Assembly: GCF_030053115.1 (NCBI RefSeq)
Contig: NZ_CP125619.1
Span: 3,111,501-3,175,500, forward strand
Reading direction: 5' to 3'
Source: Pseudomonas svalbardensis
GTDB taxonomy: Bacteria > Pseudomonadota > Gammaproteobacteria > Pseudomonadales > Pseudomonadaceae
Length of the DNA stretch: 64,000 nucleotides
Shown: positions 46,986 through 55,264 of the stretch, one piece after another
Layout of the letters: every line of letters starts with the position of its first letter
Position numbering within the stretch: position 1 is the stretch's first letter
Made by a program: the position numbers and the translations under genes
Notes under the pieces: generated by a model
Told to the model about the DNA's origin: nothing
Databases searched by the model: none
Seen by the model: the letters and a program-made list of their open reading frames with translations, nothing else

Positions 46986-48275
46986 CTATTTACAGTACAC
47001 CGTCCACAGCTGATCAACCCGCGTCGTAAAGCTCTGACTCATCATCTCCCGACGCATCCCCCAATCAGGATTGGTCGGCACACTCGCCAAGCGCAGCGTT
47101 CCCCTACCCCATCGCTCATTGATGGAATCCAGCACGCTCATGACTTTCTCAGTGGCGACCGGCTGGGAAACTGAAAACAGGTCATCGGTGTACTCACCTT
47201 TTTGGCAAAGGTTGAGCAGGAGTACCTCAGCCTTGCTGTACTTGAACCCAGGTCTGAACACACGATCAACAGCGTCCACTGCTGCCTTGGTCATCAATCG
47301 AACATCATCAGTGGGATACGGCAACTCAACCAGAACACCATTGGCGTACTTTGCTTCCTCGGGATTGAACATTCCAGTGCGAACACTGACCCTGATTTTC
47401 TTGCACAGCGATTGCTGCGCACGGAGCTTTTCAGTTGCTCGCATCATGTAGGAAGCAACCGCCTCCTTAATCGGTGCGATCTCTGTGAGGCGCTTGCCAA
47501 ACATGCGAGAACAACAAATTTCCTGCTTGGGTGGATCAGGTTCGTCGAGCTCAAGACATGGCGTTCCCGCGAGCTCGCGCGCCGTCTTCTCAATCACTAC
47601 GCTGAATTTTTTGCGCAAAGTCCAGGGATCGGTTTTGGAGAGATCCCAAGCGGACTTGATGCCCATACCTTCCAAGTGAAGAGTCATCTTCCGACCTACA
47701 CCCCAGACGTCCGAGACCGAGCATTTCTTAAGCACCCAGTCGCGCTTAACCTGGTCACGTAGATCAACGACACCGCCACTCTGCGCCTGCCATTTTTTTG
47801 CTGCGTGGTTGGCGAGTTTGCTCAGGGTTTTGGTACCGGCAATGCCAACACCGACCGGAATGCCGGTGCTTTGATACACCTGTGCTCGGATCCGACGTCC
47901 CAGCGCTTCGAGATCCCCTGGCACACCGGCCAAGTCTGCGAAGGCCTCATCAATGCTGTAGACCTCGACAGCAGGAACCAGCGACTCTACAACACTCATC
48001 ACGCGCTCGCTTATATCGCCGTACAGCGCATAGTTCGAAGAGAACGCAACGATGCCGTGCTGCTTAAGCTTGTGCTTGATCTGGAAGTACGGCTCACCCA
48101 TTTTCACGAAAGGTTTGCTGTCCGCGCTCCGAGCGATTACGCAGCCGTCGTTGTTCGATAACACCACGATAGGGGTCTTGGCCAGGTCAGGACGGAATAC
48201 CCGCTCACAGCTCGCGTAGAAGCTATTGCAGTCGATCAGCGCGAAGACAGGATCAGGCTTTCGGATCATGGGCAC
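46986..48275 (-). CDS. umuC: UmuC/RulB DNA polymerase V subunit
   Basis: A 429-residue Y-family translesion polymerase. The palm carries FALIDCNSFYASCERVF and SIDEAFADL with its catalytic acidic residues; VLSNNDGCVIARS, VGVGIAGTKTLSKLAN and WGVGRKM follow, then a UmuC-type C-terminal region. It overlaps the upstream umuD-like gene, and both are expected to be induced by DNA damage through the LexA box at 48708. Its length is normal, so the gene looks functional. Plasmid- and island-borne relatives are called rulB. Confidence 0.92.
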   Translation of the reverse strand: MPMIRKPDPVFALIDCNSFYASCERVFRPDLAKTPIVVLSNNDGCVIARSADSKPFVKMGEPYFQIKHKLKQHGIVAFSSNYALYGDISERVMSVVESLVPAVEVYSIDEAFADLAGVPGDLEALGRRIRAQVYQSTGIPVGVGIAGTKTLSKLANHAAKKWQAQSGGVVDLRDQVKRDWVLKKCSVSDVWGVGRKMTLHLEGMGIKSAWDLSKTDPWTLRKKFSVVIEKTARELAGTPCLELDEPDPPKQEICCSRMFGKRLTEIAPIKEAVASYMMRATEKLRAQQSLCKKIRVSVRTGMFNPEEAKYANGVLVELPYPTDDVRLMTKAAVDAVDRVFRPGFKYSKAEVLLLNLCQKGEYTDDLFSVSQPVATEKVMSVLDSINERWGRGTLRLASVPTNPDWGMRREMMSQSFTTRVDQLWTVYCK

Positions 48276-48687
48276 GCACGCTAAATGTAACCACTCCCCA
48301 GATAATCAATTCATCACCTTCGAGGATATATCGAGGCGGGTAACCTGCATTCTCGGACATTAGGATGATGTCTGAGCCTCGCTTGCAAAGGCGCTTGCAG
48401 ACCGGCTCGCAGTTCACAGCCGCAATCACGATGTGGCCGTGTTCAGCGGTGATCGAGCGATCAACCACAGCCATGTCGCCATCGAAGATCCCGGTGCCTT
48501 CCATGCTGTGGCCTTCGATGCGCACCAGGTAGATATGCGGTGCTCGAATGTCCAGAAGCTCGTCGATGGAAATATGTTGCTCAAGGTGATCCGCAGCCGG
48601 CGATGGAAATCCCGCAGGGACTTTGAACGAGTAAAACGGGAGCTGGACTCCCCCTGCTGCAAGTGGGCCGAGGATGGTGACGCTCAT
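48253..48687 (-). CDS. umuD: UmuD/RulA self-cleaving mutagenesis protein
   Basis: A 144-residue LexA/S24-fold protein. The self-cleavage site is the Ala25-Gly26 bond in PAGFPSPAADH. The catalytic Ser61 is in GHSMEGTGI, and the Lys near 98 is in PVCKRLCKR. RecA-stimulated cleavage would give UmuD', which joins UmuC in polymerase V. Its 3' end overlaps umuC by 23 bases, and a LexA box lies 20 bases upstream of its start. Confidence 0.9.
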   Translation of the reverse strand: MSVTILGPLAAGGVQLPFYSFKVPAGFPSPAADHLEQHISIDELLDIRAPHIYLVRIEGHSMEGTGIFDGDMAVVDRSITAEHGHIVIAAVNCEPVCKRLCKRGSDIILMSENAGYPPRYILEGDELIIWGVVTFSVRAHDPKA

Positions 48688-48707
48688 GAAGGGTGCCTTA
48701 ATCTAAA

Positions 48708-48723
48708 CTGTATATACATACAG
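48708..48723. promoter_or_regulatory. LexA operator (SOS box)
   Basis: CTGTATATACATACAG matches the gammaproteobacterial SOS consensus CTG-N10-CAG with an alternating TA core. It lies just upstream of the umuD-like gene on the minus strand. Confidence 0.93.
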
Positions 48724-48894
48724 TTAACGTCGAAGCCTGCTAGCGGTCAATCTCAGACGAGAAAAATTGCGACCGATGGACTCCCTGGAAGAAAAATCTT
48801 AAGGCTGTCCAGGAGGTATCGAAGGCTGCGGTATAAGGTTTTTTTCGTTGTGCCGCCAGCAATAATGCAGTCGCTTCTTCGCGTAAGCGGCTAA

Positions 48895-49017
48895 AGCCCA
48901 AACGATCCGGAGCAATACTCGGCAGCAAGGGTAAAGGCTCAAGATGCCAAGGCCGCGCTTGGGGAGCGAGGCCTGGTGTGTTGGGATGGCGGAAGGTACG
49001 CCCTTAACAAGTATTAG
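48895..49017 (+). pseudogene. Unidentified C-terminal fragment
   Basis: An open frame after a TAA reads NDPEQYSAARVKAQDAKAAL, then GERGLVCWDGGRYALNKY and a stop. It looks like a genuine C-terminal winged or HTH-like domain, but there is no start codon. It is likely the tail of a deleted gene in the accessory region next to umuDC. Confidence 0.35.
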
Positions 49018-49616
49018 GTCGCGTGTACTTCTTTTGCGTACTCCTGATTAATCTGCGCTTTAGGCTTTGTTGCTAAAAATACCGCAGTCCAAAGCTGTTC
49101 CGCTACCCACTGTGCTTCACTGCGGCTGAGCCTCCAGCGAACCCAACCAAAATACATTGAAACGTATTGGCCATCTAGTCTGATCGCAAAATCATAGATA
49201 GGCTCTTCACCGCGCTTAAATTCGACCGCCGGCTCGGGATCGAGCAGAGCTCCTTGAATTATGAAATTTCTACCAGTCATCACAACTTGAAGCAGATCAG
49301 ATGTTTCCTTTGATCCAAACAAGTCATGACGCTCAACTAAAACAGTCCAATAGTCATGATTTGTTTGGATATTAGACTTATCCGACTTTGGGTGATCATG
49401 ATCAAGTGAGTTAATTACTGCTTTGATTAGACCAGACGCGATCTCATAAGCTTGCCGTGTGGTGAAGCATGCTTTGAAGTCGTGTAGGACTAAATTAATA
49501 ATTCGAGACGGGGTGAGTTTGACCGTCGCACGAAAATGCTCGTCTGTTTCCGGAAAACTGAAAACCTCAGAGGACTTGAAGGTGAGGCGGGATTTCAAAC
49601 GGTTGTTGTCGCTCAT
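49014..49616 (-). CDS. Hypothetical protein of accessory region
   Basis: A 200-residue soluble protein (MSDNNRLKSRLTFKSSEVFS..., TRQAYEIASGLIKAVINSLD, SMYFGWVRWRLSRSEAQWVA). No signal peptide or membrane helix. The ATG at 49616 is chosen over 49649 because the sequence before it is not protein-like. Function unknown; it belongs to a run of unknown genes on the same strand. Confidence 0.5.
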   Translation of the reverse strand: MSDNNRLKSRLTFKSSEVFSFPETDEHFRATVKLTPSRIINLVLHDFKACFTTRQAYEIASGLIKAVINSLDHDHPKSDKSNIQTNHDYWTVLVERHDLFGSKETSDLLQVVMTGRNFIIQGALLDPEPAVEFKRGEEPIYDFAIRLDGQYVSMYFGWVRWRLSRSEAQWVAEQLWTAVFLATKPKAQINQEYAKEVHAT

Positions 49617-49837
49617 AGCACTCTCGAAAAATTGGTTTCCTAAATCCAATTCGGCTCAATTCAACAAACATTTAACAGGTTCAAAAAAATTTATTGAGCA
49701 CCTCAGCCTGAGGAATGAATCGAAATTGATCAAATTCTTCTGAGATTGAACCCACAACTACTGCCTGCCGCCCACACTGGTATAGAAACAAAAAATTACG
49801 AGATGAGGCGCTCCATTTGTAAATGGACGTGGGACTG

Positions 49838-50137
49838 TCAGTCGTCTCCCCAAGGATCAAATTTCCCCCCGTACTTGGCATGTAAGGCGCGATTTCGTTT
49901 GATCTGCCAGATCCACGGATCGTAGTCATCAGGCAACGCGGCGAGCTTGGCGCTGATGATCATTTGCACTGTTTCGTCGCGCAACAAGCGGCGAGTCAAA
50001 TCGCGGCATTCGCCGAGCGTTACAGCACCATGCATGAGATGATTTTCTTTCACATAGCGGTCGGTCATACCTACGCGCATATGACCGTATTCCTTCACGT
50101 CATCGGGGTAAATGTCTTCCAGGCTGAGGTGTCCCAT
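49838..50137 (-). CDS. Hypothetical protein of accessory region
   Basis: A 99-residue frame from MGHLSLEDIYPDD to KFDPWGDD, with DETVQMIISAKLAALP in the middle. The frame is open further upstream to 50179 (ALEHEMGHLSL), so the start is uncertain. No family recognised. Confidence 0.45.
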   Translation of the reverse strand: MGHLSLEDIYPDDVKEYGHMRVGMTDRYVKENHLMHGAVTLGECRDLTRRLLRDETVQMIISAKLAALPDDYDPWIWQIKRNRALHAKYGGKFDPWGDD

Positions 50138-50322
50138 TTCGTGCTCCAAGGCAAAAACCGCTCGTAGGAGAGTACTCAAGCGTTGTCAGTGGGCGCTATG
50201 GATAGGCGTGCACCATCGATGAAATCGCCCCTGCGCGCCAGCGCCTTCAAAAGCCAGGTAGTCACAGGTGATTTAGTGTGCGCATGACAATCGCCACGTT
50301 GGTGCGTTGCCGAATTTACACC

Positions 50323-50679
50323 TCAGTAACGCTCACCTGTCTGAAGAAACTCACCAAAACTCTTCCGTCCGACACCTCGCAGGAAACTGCCTAGGACGTA
50401 GTTGCCATTTTGAGTTTCAAGAAGCCAAAAACGCCCCTCTTTCCATACCTTCTGAATTTTCCCTGTCCGAAGAAGGCCGCCATCTGCCGGGCGAAAAGCG
50501 GCACCTTGCTCAACGTGATCGAAGGACACGCCATGGCATGTGTCATTTGCGATGAAGGCATCACTTATGAACGCAGTAACCGGTACCGAATACTTTCGGA
50601 TGCTCGCTCGCCCGAGGCGGCACAGCTGAAAGTCGGTCAACTCTTTGCTATGAAATTCGACTTCGATGATTTCAGGCAT
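50323..50679 (-). CDS. Hypothetical protein of accessory region
   Basis: A 118-residue soluble protein (MPEIIEVEFHSKELTDFQLC...) with a beta-rich C-terminal part, GKIQKVWKEGRFWLLETQNG and YVLGSFLRG. No domain could be named. It is in line with the neighbouring minus-strand genes and probably shares their transcript or module. Confidence 0.5.
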   Translation of the reverse strand: MPEIIEVEFHSKELTDFQLCRLGRASIRKYSVPVTAFISDAFIANDTCHGVSFDHVEQGAAFRPADGGLLRTGKIQKVWKEGRFWLLETQNGNYVLGSFLRGVGRKSFGEFLQTGERY

Positions 50680-50727
50680 CCAACCAATGCTCCAAACGAC
50701 TTCAAATGAATTGTCGGCAAACGTCGC

Positions 50728-51132
50728 TTACCCAGCCGACATCGAAAAAGCAGCACCTACAGTCGCCTCTTTTCTCTGGCCTGAACCCCACAAAAGGTAG
50801 ACGGTATTTTTGGTTTCAAACATGCAGCCGTAAATGAAAGACACTCCGAAATTGCTCCGCACCCACATCTTGGGTTGAAAGCGGCCCCTGCTGTCCAGGA
50901 CAACTTCGTGGGCGTACAGCGTCGCGGGAATCAGGCCGAGTAACGTCAGCTCTTCCTTTTCCACCGATGTCACAGTGAGGTCGATCAAGATCCACTGCCG
51001 CACGACGCAGTACGCTTTGCCGGGGAAAAGCTTTCCCGCGAAGGAAATCAAGTCCTCTTGAGAGCCATTCCAGCCCGAAGTCTCCCCTTCGGTACCGTAG
51101 AGGAGCCGAGCGATTTCATCCAACGTGACCAT
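50728..51132 (-). CDS. DUF6957-like protein
   Basis: A 134-residue protein with LFPGKAYCVVRQWILIDLTV near residue 35, LYAHEVVLDSRGRF, and a C-terminal TVYLLWGSGQRK. This pattern resembles the DUF6957 family of small Pseudomonas proteins found in accessory regions and prophages; function unknown. The assignment is from memory of the motif. Confidence 0.45.
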   Translation of the reverse strand: MVTLDEIARLLYGTEGETSGWNGSQEDLISFAGKLFPGKAYCVVRQWILIDLTVTSVEKEELTLLGLIPATLYAHEVVLDSRGRFQPKMWVRSNFGVSFIYGCMFETKNTVYLLWGSGQRKEATVGAAFSMSAG

Positions 51133-51148
51133 TGCAATACCGATGCTC

Positions 51149-51877
51149 TCAAATCTCGATCAATAAATTCGGATCAAAACCTGTTTTTTGGTTTGGATAG
51201 CCGCGTGGATTGGAAACCACGTGGCACCCATTTTTGATGAAGTTCGCTGCGACGTGCGTATGCCCGTAAACCCAAAGATCGGCCTTACCCAACAGTTCTG
51301 GCCAATCATTGGCATAGGCGGCAATCAGGTCTTCAGGAAGCTCGTCACCCACGTGATCCAAGGCTGGTGCGTGGTGCGTGACTACGACTGTTTTGCCGTT
51401 GAAAGGCTTTTCTAACTCTTGAATCAGCCAAGAATGCGCGGCCCTTGCTTTAACTATCAGGTCATCCGGGTTCAACCGTCGAAAACTTTCATCCGCTCTG
51501 ATCACGGCGAAGTCATTCATGCATTCCCACGCAGCGCGTTTTGCCGCAACGGCATTCCCAGTTGACGAGTAATCCGTCCACGCCGTTGTGACCAAAAACC
51601 GGGTTTGATCCAGGATCAGGACTTCGTTTTCGAGTACATGGACATGAGGCGTTGCCGCCTCCTTCATCTTGCGCAGCGTGTGATCGATGTGGCCACCGTA
51701 GTACTCGTGATTGCCACACACGTAGATCACCGGACACTGGAAAACCTCGTTCGCCCAACTCACGCCTCGTGATTTGATATCAATGTCGCCGGCGAGAATC
51801 ACTACGTCCGCTTCGGTTGGGGTGGGCTCGAACAAAGCGAACTCATTGTGCAGGTCTGAATAGATTTGGATCTTCAT
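51149..51877 (-). CDS. Calcineurin-like metallophosphoesterase
   Basis: A 242-residue di-metal phosphoesterase. The five motifs are all visible: IYSDLH, LAGDID, CGNHEYY, VVVTHHAP and YGHTH, with DYSSTGNAVAAKR between. The fold is complete and should be active on phosphodiester or phosphomonoester bonds; the natural substrate is not predictable. It ends 17 bases before the downstream unknown gene and starts 4 bases after the upstream one, so it is part of an operon-like minus-strand array. Confidence 0.87.
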   Translation of the reverse strand: MKIQIYSDLHNEFALFEPTPTEADVVILAGDIDIKSRGVSWANEVFQCPVIYVCGNHEYYGGHIDHTLRKMKEAATPHVHVLENEVLILDQTRFLVTTAWTDYSSTGNAVAAKRAAWECMNDFAVIRADESFRRLNPDDLIVKARAAHSWLIQELEKPFNGKTVVVTHHAPALDHVGDELPEDLIAAYANDWPELLGKADLWVYGHTHVAANFIKNGCHVVSNPRGYPNQKTGFDPNLLIEI

Positions 51878-51880
51878 GGA

Positions 51881-52555
51881 TTAACCTGCTGCGGTTGTAG
51901 TGGCAGAGCGATTCGGGGTCTGATAATTGGTGCAATGGAAATGCATCCCGGCGGCAGTCATGGCGTTGTAGATCGTTCGAATATTGCTGAGCAAGCCTGC
52001 GTCGATCATGCCGGGCGAGCTGCTGTAGATTGCTCCGCTATCGACTTTATGAAGAAGTACGCACTCACCGTTTCTGTCGTAGCCGACGATCGCACTGATC
52101 AACTTTTCCATACGTTCTAAAGAACTCCCATTCATGCAAGGGGGAGTCACAACCTGAACCACCTCAATCTTGTGCTCTGGGCTCCGCTGCGAGAGAAGGT
52201 GTGTCAGCATCGAAGGGTCTGATGGCATCAATTTTTTGAACCGAGCCCTTGCTCCTTCACAAATTCGAAAGCGCACGTGATACCAAAAATCTTCCGAGTC
52301 TCGCTCGACCATCCGCCAAGCCGTGCGGCCAACCCCAGGAAAGCCCGGTAGGCCGACAAGACAAGTTTCATCTGAAATAAACATGATGGTTATATCCGTA
52401 ACATCAATAACTGGTTTGAGAGCTCTGAAGGCGTGAGTGATGCCATAACACGCCCTGCGGCGCTTCTCACCATTCAACGAGCCTGGTGAATGTGGCTTTC
52501 GGACAAAAAGGAATGAATCCTTGCCGGTTCTTTGCGCCCCTTCGCCAGGTGTCAA
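51881..52555 (-). CDS. Hypothetical protein abutting the transposon end
   Basis: A protein of up to 224 residues (GEKRRRACYGITHAFRALKP, MFISDETCLVGLPGFPGVGR, VRFRICEGARARFKKLMP). The apparent TTG start lies inside the transposon terminal sequence, and the frame stays open about 80 bases further into the transposon. The original 5' end may have been replaced by the insertion, or a downstream start is used. Function unknown. It precedes the metallophosphoesterase gene by 4 bases. Confidence 0.5.
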   Translation of the reverse strand: MTPGEGAQRTGKDSFLFVRKPHSPGSLNGEKRRRACYGITHAFRALKPVIDVTDITIMFISDETCLVGLPGFPGVGRTAWRMVERDSEDFWYHVRFRICEGARARFKKLMPSDPSMLTHLLSQRSPEHKIEVVQVVTPPCMNGSSLERMEKLISAIVGYDRNGECVLLHKVDSGAIYSSSPGMIDAGLLSNIRTIYNAMTAAGMHFHCTNYQTPNRSATTTAAG

Positions 52556-52675
52556 TTTATGCCTAATGTTTTTTGTTGCATCCTTCTTGAAAGTATGATT
52601 ACGACAAGAAGACGATCACGATACCAGACCCGGTAGCTCGATGTACAGAGTAGCTGGGTCAATAATTTGCTGGCC
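52550..52675 (+). repeat. Left-end transposase-binding sites
   Basis: TGTCAATTTATGCCTAATG at 52550 and GTCAATAATTTGC at 52658 resemble the sites at the right end. Sequence TTATGCCTAATG also echoes GATGCCTAACG near the right end. In this transposon class such repeats bind the DDE transposase. Confidence 0.6.
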
Positions 52676-52703
52676 TTATCCTCCGCTTTGAGGACAAGTC
52701 GTC

Positions 52704-53162
52704 ATGCTGACTCAGAGTCTCGCGGTGGTGCTTCGCGCGCTACGAAAAACTAGAGAGCTCACTCAGGAACGACTCCCCTCTAGTAGGAGCTACGCTTTTG
52801 CCCTAGAGGCAGGTACGCCGAAAAATATATCGGTAGGCAAGCTACGGGAGCTTTCAAAGAGCCTTGAGATCACTCCCCTGGCGCTTATGGTGTTGTGCGA
52901 GTCTATCGAGAGTGAACAGGACTCTCTGGATGTCATAGGCAAGCTGAAGGAGGAGCTTCGTCATCTCCGCTCGATCGGCCTAGATGAGGAAATACGCGAG
53001 GAGCAGCTAAGCTCCAGCCTAGTATCAAAAGCTAAGGCTCGCGAAATCGCTGACAGCAGGAGACTCGCTGTTAAGCGTCTCAAAGAGGAAGGTAAATCAA
53101 GAAAGGAAGTCGCCGAAGCACTAGGTATTTCAAAGTCTTCCGTCCAGAGATTCTGGGTTTGA
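52704..53162 (+). CDS. XRE-type HTH protein with C-terminal resolvase-like HTH
   Basis: A 152-residue protein. Residues 1-75 form a Cro/CI-type domain (LAVVLRALRKTRELTQERLP, GTPKNISVGKLRELSKSLEI). Residues 110-152 form a second HTH, VKRLKEEGKSRKEVAEALGI then SKSSVQRFW, of the kind found at the end of serine resolvases. No catalytic recombinase domain is present. It lies just inside the transposon's left end and is opposite in strand to the tni operon. It may regulate transposition or bind the end. A related frameshifted copy follows. Confidence 0.65.
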   Translation: MLTQSLAVVLRALRKTRELTQERLPSSRSYAFALEAGTPKNISVGKLRELSKSLEITPLALMVLCESIESEQDSLDVIGKLKEELRHLRSIGLDEEIREEQLSSSLVSKAKAREIADSRRLAVKRLKEEGKSRKEVAEALGISKSSVQRFWV

Positions 53163-53281
53163 TTGTTTCCAGCTACTCGCCTGGGCTCAAGTCATCGCTG
53201 GCTTGATCCGCTGTGTTGAAACGAGTAGCGGACAAAAAACGCGATGTCTCTGGGATTAAGGAAGATGCTAAAAATACGGGT

Positions 53282-53801
53282 ATGCCAAAAAGCATATGCG
53301 TGCGTCAGATTGCCGCAACGATCCGGCTAGTCCGCTCGGTGCGCGGGCTGGCATACGAAGACTTGGTGCCTATCAACGCTCGCACGAACATCAGTGCGCT
53401 CGAACTTGGAAAATTCAAAATCACCGTTGATAAATTGGTTGAGCTATCCACGCCTTTGAAGCTTGACCCTGTGGCCCTTCTAGCCATTAGCATCCCCCTA
53501 AGCAATGACGAGACGCCCGAAGCGGCTTTAGAACGAGCCCGTGTCGAGCTAGACAGATTCCGATCAGAAGGAGGTTAAAACTACGCAACTCAACGCTTTA
53601 GGCATCTCAACTGATTGGCAGGGACAGTTTAAGGACGGAAAGCTATTAGCGAGGCCGGCAGGCAGACGGACGCCACCGGAGAAAATTGATGCGATTTTCG
53701 CTTGTCGCGCTCAGGGCATGACTCAGAAGGAGACGGCTAATCAGCTTGGGATTTCAACGTCGGTAATACAACGAATTTGGAATCGGCCTAATCCAGATTA
53801 A
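53282..53801 (+). pseudogene. Second HTH-HTH gene with apparent +1 frameshift
   Basis: The first frame (ATG 53282, open from GTG 53213) gives an XRE domain: VRQIAATIRLVRSVRGLAYE, ISALELGKFKITVDKLVELS, ending DRFRSEGG at a TAA (53576-53578). The next frame continues without a start codon as GRRTPPEKIDAIFACRAQGM, then TQKETANQLGISTSVIQRIW. This equals the C-terminal HTH of the preceding gene. The joined product would match that gene's architecture. The break lies at AGAAGGAGGTTAAAA, an internal Shine-Dalgarno-like run beside a stop. Confidence 0.6.
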
Positions 53802-54201
53802 ACATGCCGACATTTCCCCACTTTGCTATCTGCCTTGTTCGCAACCATCACCGATTCCCTTTAGATCGAGACCTCGTTCTTACAGCTAGCCTTGCCTCAA
53901 GGTGTCACCGGTATATGTGAACCGAGTGGGTCGCTCTAGTCGTAACTCGCTAGCTTGGGAGGTTCTAAGACCGCGGTAAGGTGGCCGTATTGAAGCTTCA
54001 AAAAACTGCCTTGAACAGTTGTGGGCTCAAATGCGTCTAGATCTACTAGATTTTGATCGAAATCAAAAACAGTCACCTAACGACGCCTGAAGTCTTCACT
54101 CCACCGCTGCCAGGCTGACTGAGTTTTACGGCGCTCGACAATGTTGGTCTTGAAGACCTCATATCCTGCGGAACGATTTGGCCCATTAACGCGTGGACGA
54201 T
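53802..54201. other. Transposon interior without assigned gene
   Basis: About 400 bases between the HTH genes and tniQ. On the minus strand, a frame different from tniQ's end (about 54080-54215) reads NGPNRSAGYEVFKTNIVERR and KTQSAWQRWSEDFRRR with no start codon. It may be the original tniQ C-terminus displaced by a frameshift, or a small separate gene. A 19-codon plus-strand ORF near 54030 is not convincing. Confidence 0.35.
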
Positions 54202-55263
54202 TTAACGCTTGGGCCGGTTTGAACGAAGGGAGCGGGATGCGGCTTCACCGAAACCCTCCAAAAAACTCGACATCATGGTGGATGATATCTCCCTCAGGTT
54301 GACCAGTTTCTCTCGAACAACCATCACTTCCTCTGCACTTAGGGCCAGAGCTACCAAGCGTCCCAATTGCTGCGGTGAGGGCGGCAGCGTTCTGTGGACG
54401 CAATGGTTATGGCGCCCCAAGTAGACGATTTCTTCTGGTGAAACAATACCGCTCAACCATCCGATCAATAGCAAAGCCCCCATCCGCTGGTACGGATCGC
54501 TGTCATTCAATCCGAATTCGATGCGCTCATGCAGATCCAAGTTTACTTTGCACAGGAGTTGCTGAGTGCGAGAAAACCCTGCTGAGGCTATCCCACCGGG
54601 TGCAAACGCCGTCCGCTTCGCAAGCAGCAGTCCATACAGAGTTTCCACCCCTTCATTGAGTGCTTGTCCCACTACTAGAGATTCAATCCATTGCTGTACG
54701 CGTATTGTGATTCCCGCAATCCGCCGATCAGATAAAGAGTACTTCACTGACCGCTCCCCTCTTGAATAGAGGTAAGCATCCCAGATCCGCCTTTCGGGGG
54801 TAAACGTATTTCGAGGCCTGATTAACACGCGTCGGTGATCAACGCAAAATGCAGTGGTCGTGTAGCACCATGATTGGCGCCAAATGGGAAAACCTGTTCT
54901 CCGCATACTTTCTTTTAGACATGTAGAGCAGTAGGCGTGTCGGTAATGGATGTGAATCAAACGAGACTGACGGGCGGCAAATAGCTGCTGCAGTAAAACC
55001 CCATCGGTACCATAGGTGGCACGCATCACTTTGAAAAGCTCAGTGGCGCAATCAAACTCAATGTCCTCGAATGCGGGGAAAGGCCACGATTCCACTATCC
55101 CGGGAAGCACGCGCTTGGGGACAGAAAGGCCTCGATTGATTGCCTCGCGAAATAGATGAGGGTTTCGAAGCTTGTTGTGGGCAAGCCCCCGCATCACCCA
55201 GGAAAGTAGCGTTTCTCCCAGAACGAAACGAGGCGCTGCCCCTGATGAGAACTCGTCGAACAA
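54202..55263 (-). CDS. tniQ: TniQ-family target-selection protein
   Basis: A 353-residue TniQ protein. The N-terminal signature LGETLLSWVMRGLAHNKLRN is typical (P-x-ES-x-x-SW-x-x-R). A zinc finger follows: YCSTCLKESMRRTG, then WCYTTTAFCVDHRRVL, with a CxxC and C-x-x-H pair. TniQ/TnsD-type proteins recognise the target or link the targeting factor to the ATPase. It starts at a TTG one base after the stop of the second ATPase gene. The length is between short TniQ (about 400 in Tn5053) and longer TnsD. A C-terminal frameshift is possible. Confidence 0.85.
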   Translation of the reverse strand: MFDEFSSGAAPRFVLGETLLSWVMRGLAHNKLRNPHLFREAINRGLSVPKRVLPGIVESWPFPAFEDIEFDCATELFKVMRATYGTDGVLLQQLFAARQSRLIHIHYRHAYCSTCLKESMRRTGFPIWRQSWCYTTTAFCVDHRRVLIRPRNTFTPERRIWDAYLYSRGERSVKYSLSDRRIAGITIRVQQWIESLVVGQALNEGVETLYGLLLAKRTAFAPGGIASAGFSRTQQLLCKVNLDLHERIEFGLNDSDPYQRMGALLLIGWLSGIVSPEEIVYLGRHNHCVHRTLPPSPQQLGRLVALALSAEEVMVVREKLVNLREISSTMMSSFLEGFGEAASRSLRSNRPKR

Positions 55264-55264
55264 G

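Noticed and set aside
48433..48894. 152-codon plus-strand frame over umuD
   Set aside because: Shadow of the umuD-like gene; its end runs through a region without protein-like composition.
52704..53801. Serine resolvase (tniR) for the transposon
   Set aside because: The C-terminal HTH resembles that of resolvases, but the catalytic N-terminal domain with its active serine is absent; an XRE-type domain takes its place.
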